The notes under the pieces: generated by a model
Databases searched by the model: none
Seen by the model: the letters and a program-made list of their open reading frames with translations, nothing else
What the model was told of the DNA's origin: nothing
Shown here: one piece after another, positions 36,401 through 45,260 of the stretch
Numbering within the stretch: the stretch's first letter is position 1
How the letters are laid out: each line of letters opens with the position of its first letter
From: Rosa chinensis
Taxonomy: Eukaryota > Streptophyta > Magnoliopsida > Rosales > Rosaceae
Assembly (NCBI RefSeq): GCF_002994745.2
Contig: NC_037093.1
Coordinates: forward strand, 9,660,400 to 9,724,399
Direction of reading: 5' to 3'
DNA: 64,000 nucleotides
Position numbers and translations under genes: made by a program

Positions 36401-39400
36401 ATCGCTTCTTCATCCTGAATAAATCTTTGTTGGAGAATAAAATCATTTCCTAACAGGAAATCAGATCCTTGGCCTTCTGACTGCCAAACATTCTGGATGA
36501 TAAATGTTCCTCCACCAATGGTGATATGAACATTTTTTGCTACTTTCTTCATGGTGAGATGGCTTCCATCAAATGTAACACCAGTAGCAGACTTTTTCTT
36601 ATCTTCTTTCCAGAGTTCATCTGGAATTGCAAATCTCTTTGCAACAGTAAAACCTGATCCATTATCTACAAAGGCATGTAGATGATATTTCCTGTGATCA
36701 GGGAATTTGAGTCCGATCTCTATGTAGTTGCTGTATCTACTTGTAGAGACGACTTTCGATTGGTGAGGCTCATTTTCTTGAGCTTGCTCTTTTGGAATGA
36801 ATGGTTTACATTCTTCTGAAACATTTTCCTGCATGGGTGATTTATCTTCACTATCATCCCAGTTTGTAGGAATTATCTCTTTGATGTCTGGATCACTGAA
36901 CCAGGACGGAGGATCATATCTGACTTTATAATCATACTTGCCAGAGGGTTGGCCAAGTAGATCCCATGTGTCAGTAGCCTCTTGTCTTTCTAAGAGATGT
37001 ACCGTTTCTGGTGGTTTCACCAGTTCTACATTTTCTGGTATTTCAACCAGTTCAATATCTTCATCGACTTTTTCTTTATCGACGATTTCTTCCTTTTTCG
37101 AGGAAGATGGTTCCATGGTTTCCTGGAAAAGAGTTTCAATTTCTTTTGCCTTTTGCTCGGCAAAATACTCTTCATATTCTTGCTTAACCAATTGGCTGAC
37201 AAGACCATTCTTGGTTTTTCTTCTCGCTTCAGCTATGAAGCATTCTTTGTGATAAGTCTTCTTAGACTCTTCACAAAACATTGGGAGACCATTCTTTTCG
37301 TGACAAAAGCAGTAGTCACAAACGAATGTACCAGGGTTCACCTGATAAGAAGACATGAAGGATTCTGTCTTGCTTTCTTCCCAGTTTTTTATTCTCAAAA
37401 CATTCAGTTGTCTAGATTCGAAGTACTCTACTTCAGAATCAATCTCAGACTCTTCTGATGAACTTTCTTCTTCTCCAGACCAGGCAGAGTAGACTGACCT
37501 GTCGTCATCTTCATCATCAGAATAGGCTATTTCGTAGCCTTTCATGTTTGCTACCTCTACTATTTGCTCATATTCTTCAAAGAGGGCCTTAGTAGATCTT
37601 TTACCCTTTTCCGGACATTCATTTGCATAGTGTCCTTCAGCTTTACACAACCAACATCTGCAAGCTTTCTTGCTAGGCTGTTTATGCTGATGAGTATTCT
37701 TCTTTTTGAAGAATTTCTTTTTAGGATCTTCATCCTGTTGCTTTTTGTAATTGGAACTTCTCTTGAATTTCCAATTTTTCTTCTGATTACTCTTTTTAAA
37801 TTTTTTAGAGTAATATTTTTCTTTCTTCTTCTTTCTGTGGAATTTGGAGTCATGGCATCCCCAGTTTGTGGGCATATCTAATATTCCATAACAGAAATTT
37901 TCAACTCCTTTGAGTTGTTTCTTGGCCATCTTAGCTCTAAGATTGGCTTTGCATTGCTCTTTCAGTAATTGCCGGATTCTGTCGGCAATCCCTCCAACTG
38001 AAAATCTTTCAATTGGTTTTTCAGCTATACTTTCTCTCACAGCTGTTCTCCATGGTTCAGGGAGTTTTCTGTGCAACAGATTAACTAGATCAGTATTTTC
38101 TAGTTCACCAATTGTACAGTAGTACTCTTGAAACTCATTCAAGTACTCTTCGAAATATCTCATGTCACAGATTTTAAGAGCATAGATATTCGATTTTGCC
38201 GTTTCTTTGGCTTTTTCACTCAGATTTGAAAGATCTCCACAGAACTGATCATACAGTGGTACTGCAAAATCATACGGAGATTTTGAATTTTTGATTTCTT
38301 CCAGCCAGTCTTTTCCTCTGGCAGTTTCTTTGAAAGATAGGTAGTACTTTTTTGCTACTCCAGTGAGAGTAGTTTCATAGTACACCTGCAGATCTGGTGC
38401 TTCAAATTTGCCAAGGGTGAGTGCAGAAGCCATCATCAGGCTGTCTACCCATTGGTCAATGGTTTTTCTTTTGTCTAGACTCTTGTCTAGATTTAACCAT
38501 ATGCCATAGTTCGTGATCGGAACTCTAGGCAGATTGTCCTCTGGGACAAATCTTTGAGAATTTCTTTCTCCTTTTTTACCCGTGGGGGCTTTCTGAAATG
38601 GGAGTTTTATTTCTTTTTTTTCTCTGCTAATGAAAGTTCTGGAGCTTTCTCCTTCTTCCATTTCAATATCTTGATAAGGAAAGACTTTTCTTGTCTTTCT
38701 GAATTTGTATTCTTTCATTTCTTCGATTAGTTTTTCTAATCGTTCAGGATTTTCGCAATTCCCAGCTTCTTCATAAAGATCATAGAGCTTCTTAGTTCTG
38801 AACATATGGACTGGTCTGTTCAGATCAGCTTCCAATTCTTCTTCAGAAATTGGCTCTTCAATAGTGGGTTTTATACCACTGACACTAGCTTCTCTAGTGC
38901 TGTAGCTTCTTCTTAGAAGATTGTTCTTGTTTATCCTGAGATTCTCAGGACTGACATCACTTCTTCTGTGATTGTCAAAATTAAGACTAATTTCTCCAGT
39001 CTTTCTACTCTCGTAGATCTTTGCTTTTGCTCTTTCCGGCTGCTTTTTTGGACCGGATAATTTCCATTCAAGAGGAAAAGTTACTTCATTCCAAGTAACT
39101 TTGTGGATTTGTTGTGAATGGTTCTTCTGATTGGTGAGGAATCCAGTAGTAAGACCTGGGATATTTGTTATCCTTGTCTTAGGGGCTACTGTAGTACTCA
39201 TCAATTTATAGTATATTCTATATACTATAGCAAGTTCTTGCATATCTTCTTTCATGGATATACCATCTGTCTTGACTCTCAGTCTGAGACAATGAGCTGC
39301 ATCTTTCAAGCTGGTGGTGAAGTTGGGGAAGCAGTTGAAATATGCTACTTGGTCGCATAAGGATGCTTCGAGTGTTCCCAACAGACTAGCTTGGAAGTCT

Positions 39401-40188
39401 GTTAACCTGTTGTCCTGTAGGACACATAGGACCGAACAGTTTATGCCTTCACGTGCAAGTAGATTTATGCCTACTTGGACTGCTCCAATATGCATAAATT
39501 GATATTTTTTTGCTTGAGCTCTAGCAACTTCTGAAGGAGTGATTAATAGAAGATCAGTCTCTCCTCCTGCTGTAGCTGGAGTTGTAATTTCCAGAAGTTT
39601 AAAATAATGGCTATCCATTAAATCAAACTTTCCCCTTTTGTAGATTTGTTTAAAATCTAACTTTGGGATTGAGGAATTTTTTACCTCTTGTTCGATTTCG
39701 TTGAATTCGAATTCTTCAGCATTTAGGAGCTGTACTCCCTTCTTTTTCCCAAAGATGCTTAACATCTTCATTTCTCTATTTTCCGGATTTTCATACCGGA
39801 TACTAGTCTGACTAGTAGATGGTTCCAGAAAAATCATATTTGGAATACGATTTGTGTCTGGTTTTTCTAACGGTTTGAATCCATTAGTTTTCTTTTTTAC
39901 TGTAGGCACTTTCTTGTCCTTCAGTATATTTTTCATGATATCCAGCGTTTTTTGCTGTTCATTGACTTTTCTACTGACAACTGTCAGCTTTTCTTCTTCC
40001 ACTTTTGGAAGTTCTTTGATATAATCCAGTTTGTTTTCCAATCTTTCTAATTGGTGGATTATAGCAGGTAATTTTTCTAGATGAGTTTGACATCTAGATA
40101 TTTCTAGTAACAACTTCTGATATTTCTCATCAGAAGATTTCAATAGAGAATTTATTTTTTCTAATAACAATTCTGACCTTGTCCCCAT
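33406..40188 (-). CDS. endogenous pararetrovirus polyprotein (Caulimoviridae), intact 2260 codons
   Basis: One uninterrupted frame carries, in order: an N-terminal coiled coil (about 1-95); a 30K-type movement protein (about 200-345); a capsid-like region (about 560-775); a CCHC zinc knuckle (CWLCKAEGHYANEC, near 845); an acidic stretch and a second Cys/His cluster (CDYCFCHEKNG, near 955); an aspartic protease (FVDNGSG, near 1173); reverse transcriptase (VVYIDDILVFS, near 1553); and RNase H (LQTDASDNYWSGV, near 1698). About 370 residues of unrecognised sequence follow from about 1890. A single polyprotein with the movement protein first is the plan of petuviruses and related florendovirus-type endogenous elements. 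No stop or frameshift is seen, which suggests recent insertion. The exact genus and whether it is transcribed cannot be told here. Confidence 0.9.
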   Translation of the reverse strand: MGTRSELLLEKINSLLKSSDEKYQKLLLEISRCQTHLEKLPAIIHQLERLENKLDYIKELPKVEEEKLTVVSRKVNEQQKTLDIMKNILKDKKVPTVKKKTNGFKPLEKPDTNRIPNMIFLEPSTSQTSIRYENPENREMKMLSIFGKKKGVQLLNAEEFEFNEIEQEVKNSSIPKLDFKQIYKRGKFDLMDSHYFKLLEITTPATAGGETDLLLITPSEVARAQAKKYQFMHIGAVQVGINLLAREGINCSVLCVLQDNRLTDFQASLLGTLEASLCDQVAYFNCFPNFTTSLKDAAHCLRLRVKTDGISMKEDMQELAIVYRIYYKLMSTTVAPKTRITNIPGLTTGFLTNQKNHSQQIHKVTWNEVTFPLEWKLSGPKKQPERAKAKIYESRKTGEISLNFDNHRRSDVSPENLRINKNNLLRRSYSTREASVSGIKPTIEEPISEEELEADLNRPVHMFRTKKLYDLYEEAGNCENPERLEKLIEEMKEYKFRKTRKVFPYQDIEMEEGESSRTFISREKKEIKLPFQKAPTGKKGERNSQRFVPEDNLPRVPITNYGIWLNLDKSLDKRKTIDQWVDSLMMASALTLGKFEAPDLQVYYETTLTGVAKKYYLSFKETARGKDWLEEIKNSKSPYDFAVPLYDQFCGDLSNLSEKAKETAKSNIYALKICDMRYFEEYLNEFQEYYCTIGELENTDLVNLLHRKLPEPWRTAVRESIAEKPIERFSVGGIADRIRQLLKEQCKANLRAKMAKKQLKGVENFCYGILDMPTNWGCHDSKFHRKKKKEKYYSKKFKKSNQKKNWKFKRSSNYKKQQDEDPKKKFFKKKNTHQHKQPSKKACRCWLCKAEGHYANECPEKGKRSTKALFEEYEQIVEVANMKGYEIAYSDDEDDDRSVYSAWSGEEESSSEESEIDSEVEYFESRQLNVLRIKNWEESKTESFMSSYQVNPGTFVCDYCFCHEKNGLPMFCEESKKTYHKECFIAEARRKTKNGLVSQLVKQEYEEYFAEQKAKEIETLFQETMEPSSSKKEEIVDKEKVDEDIELVEIPENVELVKPPETVHLLERQEATDTWDLLGQPSGKYDYKVRYDPPSWFSDPDIKEIIPTNWDDSEDKSPMQENVSEECKPFIPKEQAQENEPHQSKVVSTSRYSNYIEIGLKFPDHRKYHLHAFVDNGSGFTVAKRFAIPDELWKEDKKKSATGVTFDGSHLTMKKVAKNVHITIGGGTFIIQNVWQSEGQGSDFLLGNDFILQQRFIQDEEAIGFRKGGRVFWADRLTHAFSVVGPGFTTHYQRSQQNSGDLTPYKPKFEPILQIKQQEELLVEESSEEEEEEASEDEEASFIHEHNLKHFQNKLESQQIPTLEKIKKLLEQNVDTNPQKFWEKDPVVCELKLHDMNAICHVKAIPHYKEEDQKEFRKDIEDLLNKRLIQPSTSPHHAPAFYVRNHAETLRGKARMVIDYRDVNKKTVKDGYQIAQVRVLINQLRGAKVFSKFDAKSGFWQVKMHPESIPLTAFGTPQGHYEWLVMPFGLKQAPSIFQRKMDNIFKHVAEFCVVYIDDILVFSKNKEEHMKHLHEVVKLIVQHGIILGEKKIFFILDEVDFLGINIKNGVIKLQPHILEKIWKFPDKIHDAKSLERFLGVINYGRDFIPKISGLTAMLSPKTSSKRKWNFTEDDEKIVKQIKNLCKNLPPLQQPEENDEIILQTDASDNYWSGVVLARAPGTNIEKICKFCSGKFSPAELNYPTGEKEILAVKKTILNSPAFLGKTFTVRTDCARVKNFKNFKLDKAADRGRLANWQLFLNQYDYNVELIAGNKNYLPDALTREMAMFSQREDDEGRNPRSRRTGKEHEHQEDPMETKEKVLKRFLLSPKGLASTDQSQGKGLASPSQTADGKGSSRPLTAAALPKSRPTPTGVINVFNYELRTFDTPVFRTGRRLAYHQKAILDNLLFAFQERSSGLMFPALFALAEELYENARPQFEESHIQQSAVRKEKILFLESPESARVPVMALNESDWHEFHSLIGRHNPEDLVPPTLFIVSGPYVGRYLVNVQSEHPQEHKLWLVENGFVHNLWTKTNDDLKGLPPIIVNTVKNVRKNDCMLRLKFRSTPPEWIQKANGEVEYIPPYHYVRIIQRKYLQPACVGYNGQPNSSIPWMKAMTLEYIKKIISEDTYNTFLAAGEKIIITAYDHPDVVSSDLFLSLTRKEIDSTLACLRWVEKLETDNHYKMYVDTDVEDNATTVRMAQADNDSFVLGHNSETDENM

Positions 40189-40220
40189 TAAGGAGGGGTT
40201 CTCCTTGAGCTATTTTACAA

Positions 40221-40232
40221 GCTCTGATACCA
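40221..40232 (-). other. tRNA-Met primer-binding site of the pararetrovirus
   Basis: The minus strand reads TGGTATCAGAGC, the 12-base complement of the plant initiator tRNA-Met 3' end. Caulimoviridae use it to prime minus-strand DNA synthesis. It lies 33 bases upstream of the polyprotein ATG and 14 bases after the stop of the small upstream frame. Confidence 0.85.
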
Positions 40233-40245
40233 GTGATGTGCGGAT

Positions 40246-40566
40246 CTAACCAATGCTCAAATAATCAAGAGGTTTTTGTTCCTCTTCCAGAACTTCTAAG
40301 AGATTATCTATCTCCTCTTCTATTCTATATATTCTAGTCTGTAGTCTATAGATAATATCCCAGTAATTGGGAGAATCCCTACTAAGATTATCTCTATAGG
40401 TTTTTAATTTTCTCAATTTCTCTCTCTCCTTTTGCAGTTCCTTAGTAGTAATTTTGCAAATAGCAATCAACTCAAGTCTATCAACAATCGAAATTATGAA
40501 TAGTGAAAATAACCGTTTACCTTCGAGTATAGAGGATGGATTTATACCTGCAATATGGTTAAACAA
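40246..40566 (-). CDS. small upstream ORF of the pararetrovirus leader (106 aa)
   Basis: Minus-strand frame of 106 codons just upstream of the primer-binding site. It is Glu/Lys/Leu-rich and probably coiled-coil (KELQKEREKLRKLKTYRDNL, then RIYRIEEEIDNLLEVLEEE). No homologue is recognised. It may be a short viral protein, a leader uORF, or a frame open by chance. A possible splice acceptor (TTGCAG before GTATAAAT) lies near its start, so part of it could also belong to a spliced leader. Confidence 0.4.
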   Translation of the reverse strand: MFNHIAGINPSSILEGKRLFSLFIISIVDRLELIAICKITTKELQKEREKLRKLKTYRDNLSRDSPNYWDIIYRLQTRIYRIEEEIDNLLEVLEEEQKPLDYLSIG

Positions 40567-41007
40567 ACAAATTCAAAAGCATGGGCCCACTACGCTCCGT
40601 CAATTTTATTTTTACCCAAGGAAGAGATAACTATTAAGGAAAGTAAAAGACTTACTAAAGACAAAATGTCCTTAAGTGTAAACTTTTGTCCTTAGATGTA
40701 TAAAATCAAAAGTGGAGGAGTTATTTGTGTTTTGGACTTCTACTAGGGGGGTCTTTGTAGTTTGCTATTAATTAAAATCTTGAAACTTAATCATTTATCG
40801 GCCGAACTCAAAAGGGTACCTTGCTGGACAGCAGACTACTAGGACTATTGTTTTGGTAAGAAGACTATGACCAGTTAATTGAATTGAATACAAATCAAAG
40901 ATGGATTAGTGATTTAGTTCGTTCCTCACGTAGTTACGTACATGGCTCTTAATGAATATTGGTGAGTAAACGCCCTAATGCTAACCATGTCTTGCAGAAC
41001 CAAACTC

Positions 41008-41014
41008 TATATAA
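41008..41014 (+). promoter_or_regulatory. TATA box of BSP copy A
   Basis: TATATAA lies 72 bases upstream of the ATG at 41080. The same promoter text, ACTCTATATAAACCACAAAG, stands before the copy B gene. Confidence 0.6.
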
Positions 41015-42662
41015 ACCACAAAGAGCAAACACTATGTGCATAACAAATTACAGTCACTTGGTAAATCATTTCAAACACCATGGCTCGCTTTCTCCTTTCA
41101 TTTGTCTTTGCTTCTCTCTTAGCCCTAGCTACTGTCCATGAAACTCAAGCTATTGAGTACATCGTCGAGAACCGGGCTCTCAGCACCCCTGGTGGAGTCC
41201 GTTTTAGAGACGAGCTGGGCTTGGACTACACCAAGCAAAGAATGAGAGACGCGACTGATTTCATCTGGAACCTCTTTAAGGAAACTACAGCTGCAGAGAG
41301 AAGGGACAAGCCACGCATAAGCTTGTTCGTCGAAGACAGAGAAGGCATTGCGGTTTCGAGCGGTGACATTATTCATGTTTCAGCCAAGTACATCCAGGTA
41401 AATATATACATGGTCAAGATTTTCAATATTTTACATTTTTTTTTTCCTTTGATATTTCTTTTGACTAATATATACACATAGCAATCTCGAAGTATAAGAA
41501 AATTTTCTTGTCACAATTCATTATTTTATCATTATGTTGAAGGATGTCGACATAATGTGTGCCTCTACAAACTAGGGTTTAGAGTTGTAATAGAAAAGTG
41601 TTCTAGGTATTCAATTGTATTCGGATTCTATTACATATTGTGTACCTTGTAACTCCCTATATAAGGGGCTTCTATTATCAATAATAAACACAATTACAAT
41701 TCTCCTACAACACGTTATCAGCACGAGTTCTAACTCTAGCCCAAAAGAAAAAAAACCTTAAAATCTTCCGTAAACTCTCCTTGCCCACAAGACCCTAGCT
41801 CGGCCTACCTCCTGCCGCAGCCTCTTGCAGCCCAGCCTCCTGCAGCCCCTGCTGCCTTAGCCCCCTGCAGCTCGCCTTGCACACCTACGCAGCCCGTGCT
41901 GCTGCCTGCACACCAGCCCAGCCTCCTTGCAACGCACCTGCCTGCACACCTTCTGCCGCAAGCCAGCGCCCTTCCTGCCCTGCGCACCTGCTGCCGAAGC
42001 TGCTTGCCTGCGTCCCTGCAAGCCCGCCTCCCTGCAAGCATGCCTGCCTGCCTTGCAAAAGAAAGATAAAAACAGAAAACGAAAGGAAGAAACACATAGA
42101 AGAAGAAGGGGAAGGAGTGGGCCCAGAAAAGAAAAGAAGAAAAGAAAAAAAAGATGGGAGAAGGGCAGCCCACCAACTGCCAATTTTGACCAAATTCTGG
42201 CAATCCTAATTTAGCTACACGCCTGCATCAACACGCGCGTGTCTTCAAGCCAAAAACAATTACGTAAGTTTTTATAATTAAGGTTGCCGCTTTCTTGAAT
42301 TTAAATTCCCTTTATTTTATGCAGAATATTGGAATATATGTTGCCAAATGGTTTTGAGTGTTTAACAAAGCGGAATTGTGGGGATTCACGCTTAACGAAC
42401 TAAAAGTGTTCGTATGAACTAAGAGTGTTCATAATTAAACGAACTAAGAGCGTTCATATGAACTAAGAGTGTTCATAATGCTTGGACTAAGAGCGTCCAT
42501 AAGCATCAAATTGTGACCATATTAAAACATCATTGTTTGGTCTAATCTAAAAGAGATTCTTGGAAATTGATTTCTTGGTAGCATAGCTCAGAAATCTTAT
42601 TGTTTTAGTTTTTGTGGAAGTTTAACTCCGAAACTAATATATCTTCTCTTCTTATTTTCAGG

Positions 42663-43699
42663 ATGTCGAATGAACCTAGACTCAACTTTCCCATGCTTGA
42701 CTCAACAGGCTCGGATTACCACAGTTGGGTAACCGATGTTGAGAACCATCTCACTTCAAAGGGAATATTACCCATAATCCAGGCACCTAACCGGATCTTA
42801 TGTTCGTGTGAACACCTACAAAGCATGCTCAAGCAGTTATCTTGATGTGACGCCATATGGACAAGGCACTCAGATTGGAGTATATGTCGATCAAGAATGC
42901 AAGAGAGCTATGGGTAGCGCTAGAAGAGCGCTTTGGCAATGTCCAAGATTCCCTCCTCCCTGACATGAAGGTTCAATGGAACAATCTGCGCTTTGCTGAT
43001 TTCAAGTCTGTTGTTGAATATAATTCAGAACCTCTTCGCATACAGTCCATGTTGAGGTTTTGTGGACAACCTGTCACAGAGCAAGAGCTAATTGAGAAAA
43101 CTCTCTCCACCTTCCCCGTTTCAGCCATTGTGGTATCAAAGCAATACTGCACTGAAGTCAATGCTGGATGGATCACAAGGTTTCATCAGCTTATCAATGT
43201 TATATCTGTAGCTGAGAAACATGATAACATGCTCGTGAGAAATTATAATTCAAGGCCCATTGGAACTAAGAGCGTTCATGAGGCGAATTATAATGCACCC
43301 AAAGGAGGGCACAAGGAGCGGTACCCTAAGAATGAGGGACGTATAGGCCCATATAACCGCCCTAACCAGGAAGGAAACCGCAAGTTTGGTGTGGATACAC
43401 GTGGTGGTAATGCCACACTTGGGAGAGGGGGTCGTGGTATCCCTAGCCGTGGTGATGGCGCCATGGGTCGTGGTGGTGGCACCAACCCTCCTAGGGAACT
43501 CCCGCAACGTGCACCTCAATTAAAGGGAGGCAACCACAATGATGTGTGTCATCGATGTGAATCAATTGAGCATTGGTTCAAGCAATGCAAGGCAAGCGAG
43601 CAACTAGCTGCAAGATACAGGGCATACAGGGAACTGAGGGAGAAAGAAGTGTATCTTGCAGAAGAAGAAGAAGATAGTGAAGATGTCAATCTCACATAG
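42663..43699 (+). pseudogene. Copia gag, frameshifted
   Basis: The frame opens MSNEPRLNFPMLDSTGSDYH and WVTDVENHL, typical of plant Copia gag, and is lost near 42785-42845. It resumes at 42857 with LEYMSIKNARELWVALEERF (UBN2-type gag). A Gly/Arg-rich stretch and a zinc knuckle (CHRCESIEHWFKQC, CX2CX4HX4C) follow, and the frame stops at 43697-43699. At least one frame change separates the two halves, so no full gag is made. Confidence 0.8.
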
Positions 43700-45219
43700 A
43701 GGACTTCAAAGCTGAAGATGAAGTGCACAAGGATGCAGCAGACTTTGATTTGATTAGTCATTTTATTTTTCCAAGAACTTTTGTAATGGCAATATGCCTT
43801 AGTCAATAAATGACAATTGTATTAACTCTTTCTTATGTGGCGGACCCAACAAAATGTGATGTCTAGGAAAGTCATTGAGATTATTGGTACTTAAGAGAGC
43901 CTCGCTCCACCAACATCTCTATTTACTTTCCTCGTCATATTTGATTGGAGTTACCAAACAGATAGAGTGACTACAATGTGTCTTAGTTTGATTTTATTTT
44001 GGATTAGATTTTGGAAACTTTGATGTAATCATTGGCTATTAATAAAGTGTCAATTCTTTTACTTAATGTCTTAGACATACCTTAATTCAAACTTTATTAT
44101 ATAAGAGCCAATGGTTTTCATGTGAAAACACATTATGAGAATGGACAGAGTTCCTTTGAATCACCTCTAATGACTACGGACATAAACGAGTATTAGAGAA
44201 ACTAATGTGTCACTCTAGTGGGTTGTATGCAACCACTATTCGAGTTATTGAATCCAACCATGTCATGAGAGACGATTTATGGGATTCTGACACATATAGG
44301 CTTTGGCATGATGATCCGTGTATTAAAGACTTTACACGGACATCCATTTTCAGAACGAAGAAAAGTAAGAACCAAGAATTGGTTCGAGGAGCTACACATG
44401 CGCCTCATGGCACCATGATTGTGCAAAGACCAGCCACACATAGCCGACGCTGCCTACCCCTGCGGCAAATACATGGCATTGAAACCATAAACCCTTATTC
44501 AACTCCTCTCCCTACTTCTCAAGTCCATTGTGACACTGTGGCTTAACCAAAACCTTCATTGGTTGATTATAAGGCCCATGTTTCATTCTGTAAAGCCTGT
44601 TATTTAGGATTGAGACCATCCTATGCAAAGGAGATTGAGGAAATAATTCCATTCTCACAAAGAATCTAAGGAAATTCTGTGGATTTGATCAACCAACTTG
44701 CTGACTGTATAGATGTTTTATGGTGTTGGTTGATACACAAACACGCTGGTCACGTGTTGTGCCATTATCCACTCATAATGCTGCTTATACTACACTCCTA
44801 GCACATAACATATGGCTACGGGCTCACTACCCAGATCATCCCATTCAGTCAATTTGACTTGATAATGTTAGAGAGTTCATTGAAAATTTTCGATGACTAT
44901 TGCATATCATTGGGTATTGATATCAAGTATCATATTCTCATGTACCCACCCAATTGGTCTGGCGGACAAGCCACCATTAAAAGACTACGATGGTAGCCCG
45001 GACTTTGGTTATGCACACCAATATTTCCGCTTGGGTTATGCAATATCGCATGCAGCTATGCTCATTCGTCTACGACTCATAGCAGCCACTCAACTTTTAT
45101 TTGCATTACAGCTAGTGACTGGGTTCGAGTCTAATATCTCGTATTTATGCATATTTGAGTGTGCGGTTCATGTGCCAATTGCGCCGCCACAGCACATCAA
45201 CATGAGTCATTGCAACGAA

Positions 45220-45223
<4 letters not shown>

Positions 45224-45255
<32 letters not shown>
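45224..45255. repeat. (TA)n microsatellite
   Basis: About 16 TA units inside the dead pol region of the Copia element. Confidence 0.95.

Positions 45256-45260
<5 letters not shown>

Larger units (their letters stand above)
32565..40766 (-). mobile_element. 8.2-kb insertion holding an endogenous pararetrovirus, with MULE-like ends
   Basis: ATTAATTAA occurs at both borders (32556-32564 and 40767-40775). Copy B has the single matching site GTTGATTAA near 56046-56054, so the whole 8202-bp block is one insertion. Its ends are imperfectly inverted: AGGGTTAACTACAAAGCAC at the left, and AGCAAACTACAAAGACCCC reading in from the right. Both then show TAACT or AACTAAG and TAAGGACA in similar order over about 90 bases. 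A 9-bp duplication with TIRs suggests a Mutator-like element, inside which a nearly complete Caulimoviridae genome lies on the minus strand. Direct viral integration with chance end similarity is the alternative. Confidence 0.65.

Noticed and set aside
35629..38122. Plus-strand frames opposite the viral polyprotein
   Set aside because: They are shadows of the minus-strand 2260-codon frame with no independent features.
33406..40188. Reading the large minus-strand frame as a Gypsy retrotransposon
   Set aside because: There is a 30K movement protein domain and no integrase or LTRs, which fits a plant pararetrovirus.
41805..42214. Five overlapping Cys/Ala-rich open frames
   Set aside because: They arise from the CCTGC-type low-complexity leader of the Copia element; frames on both strands are open at once.
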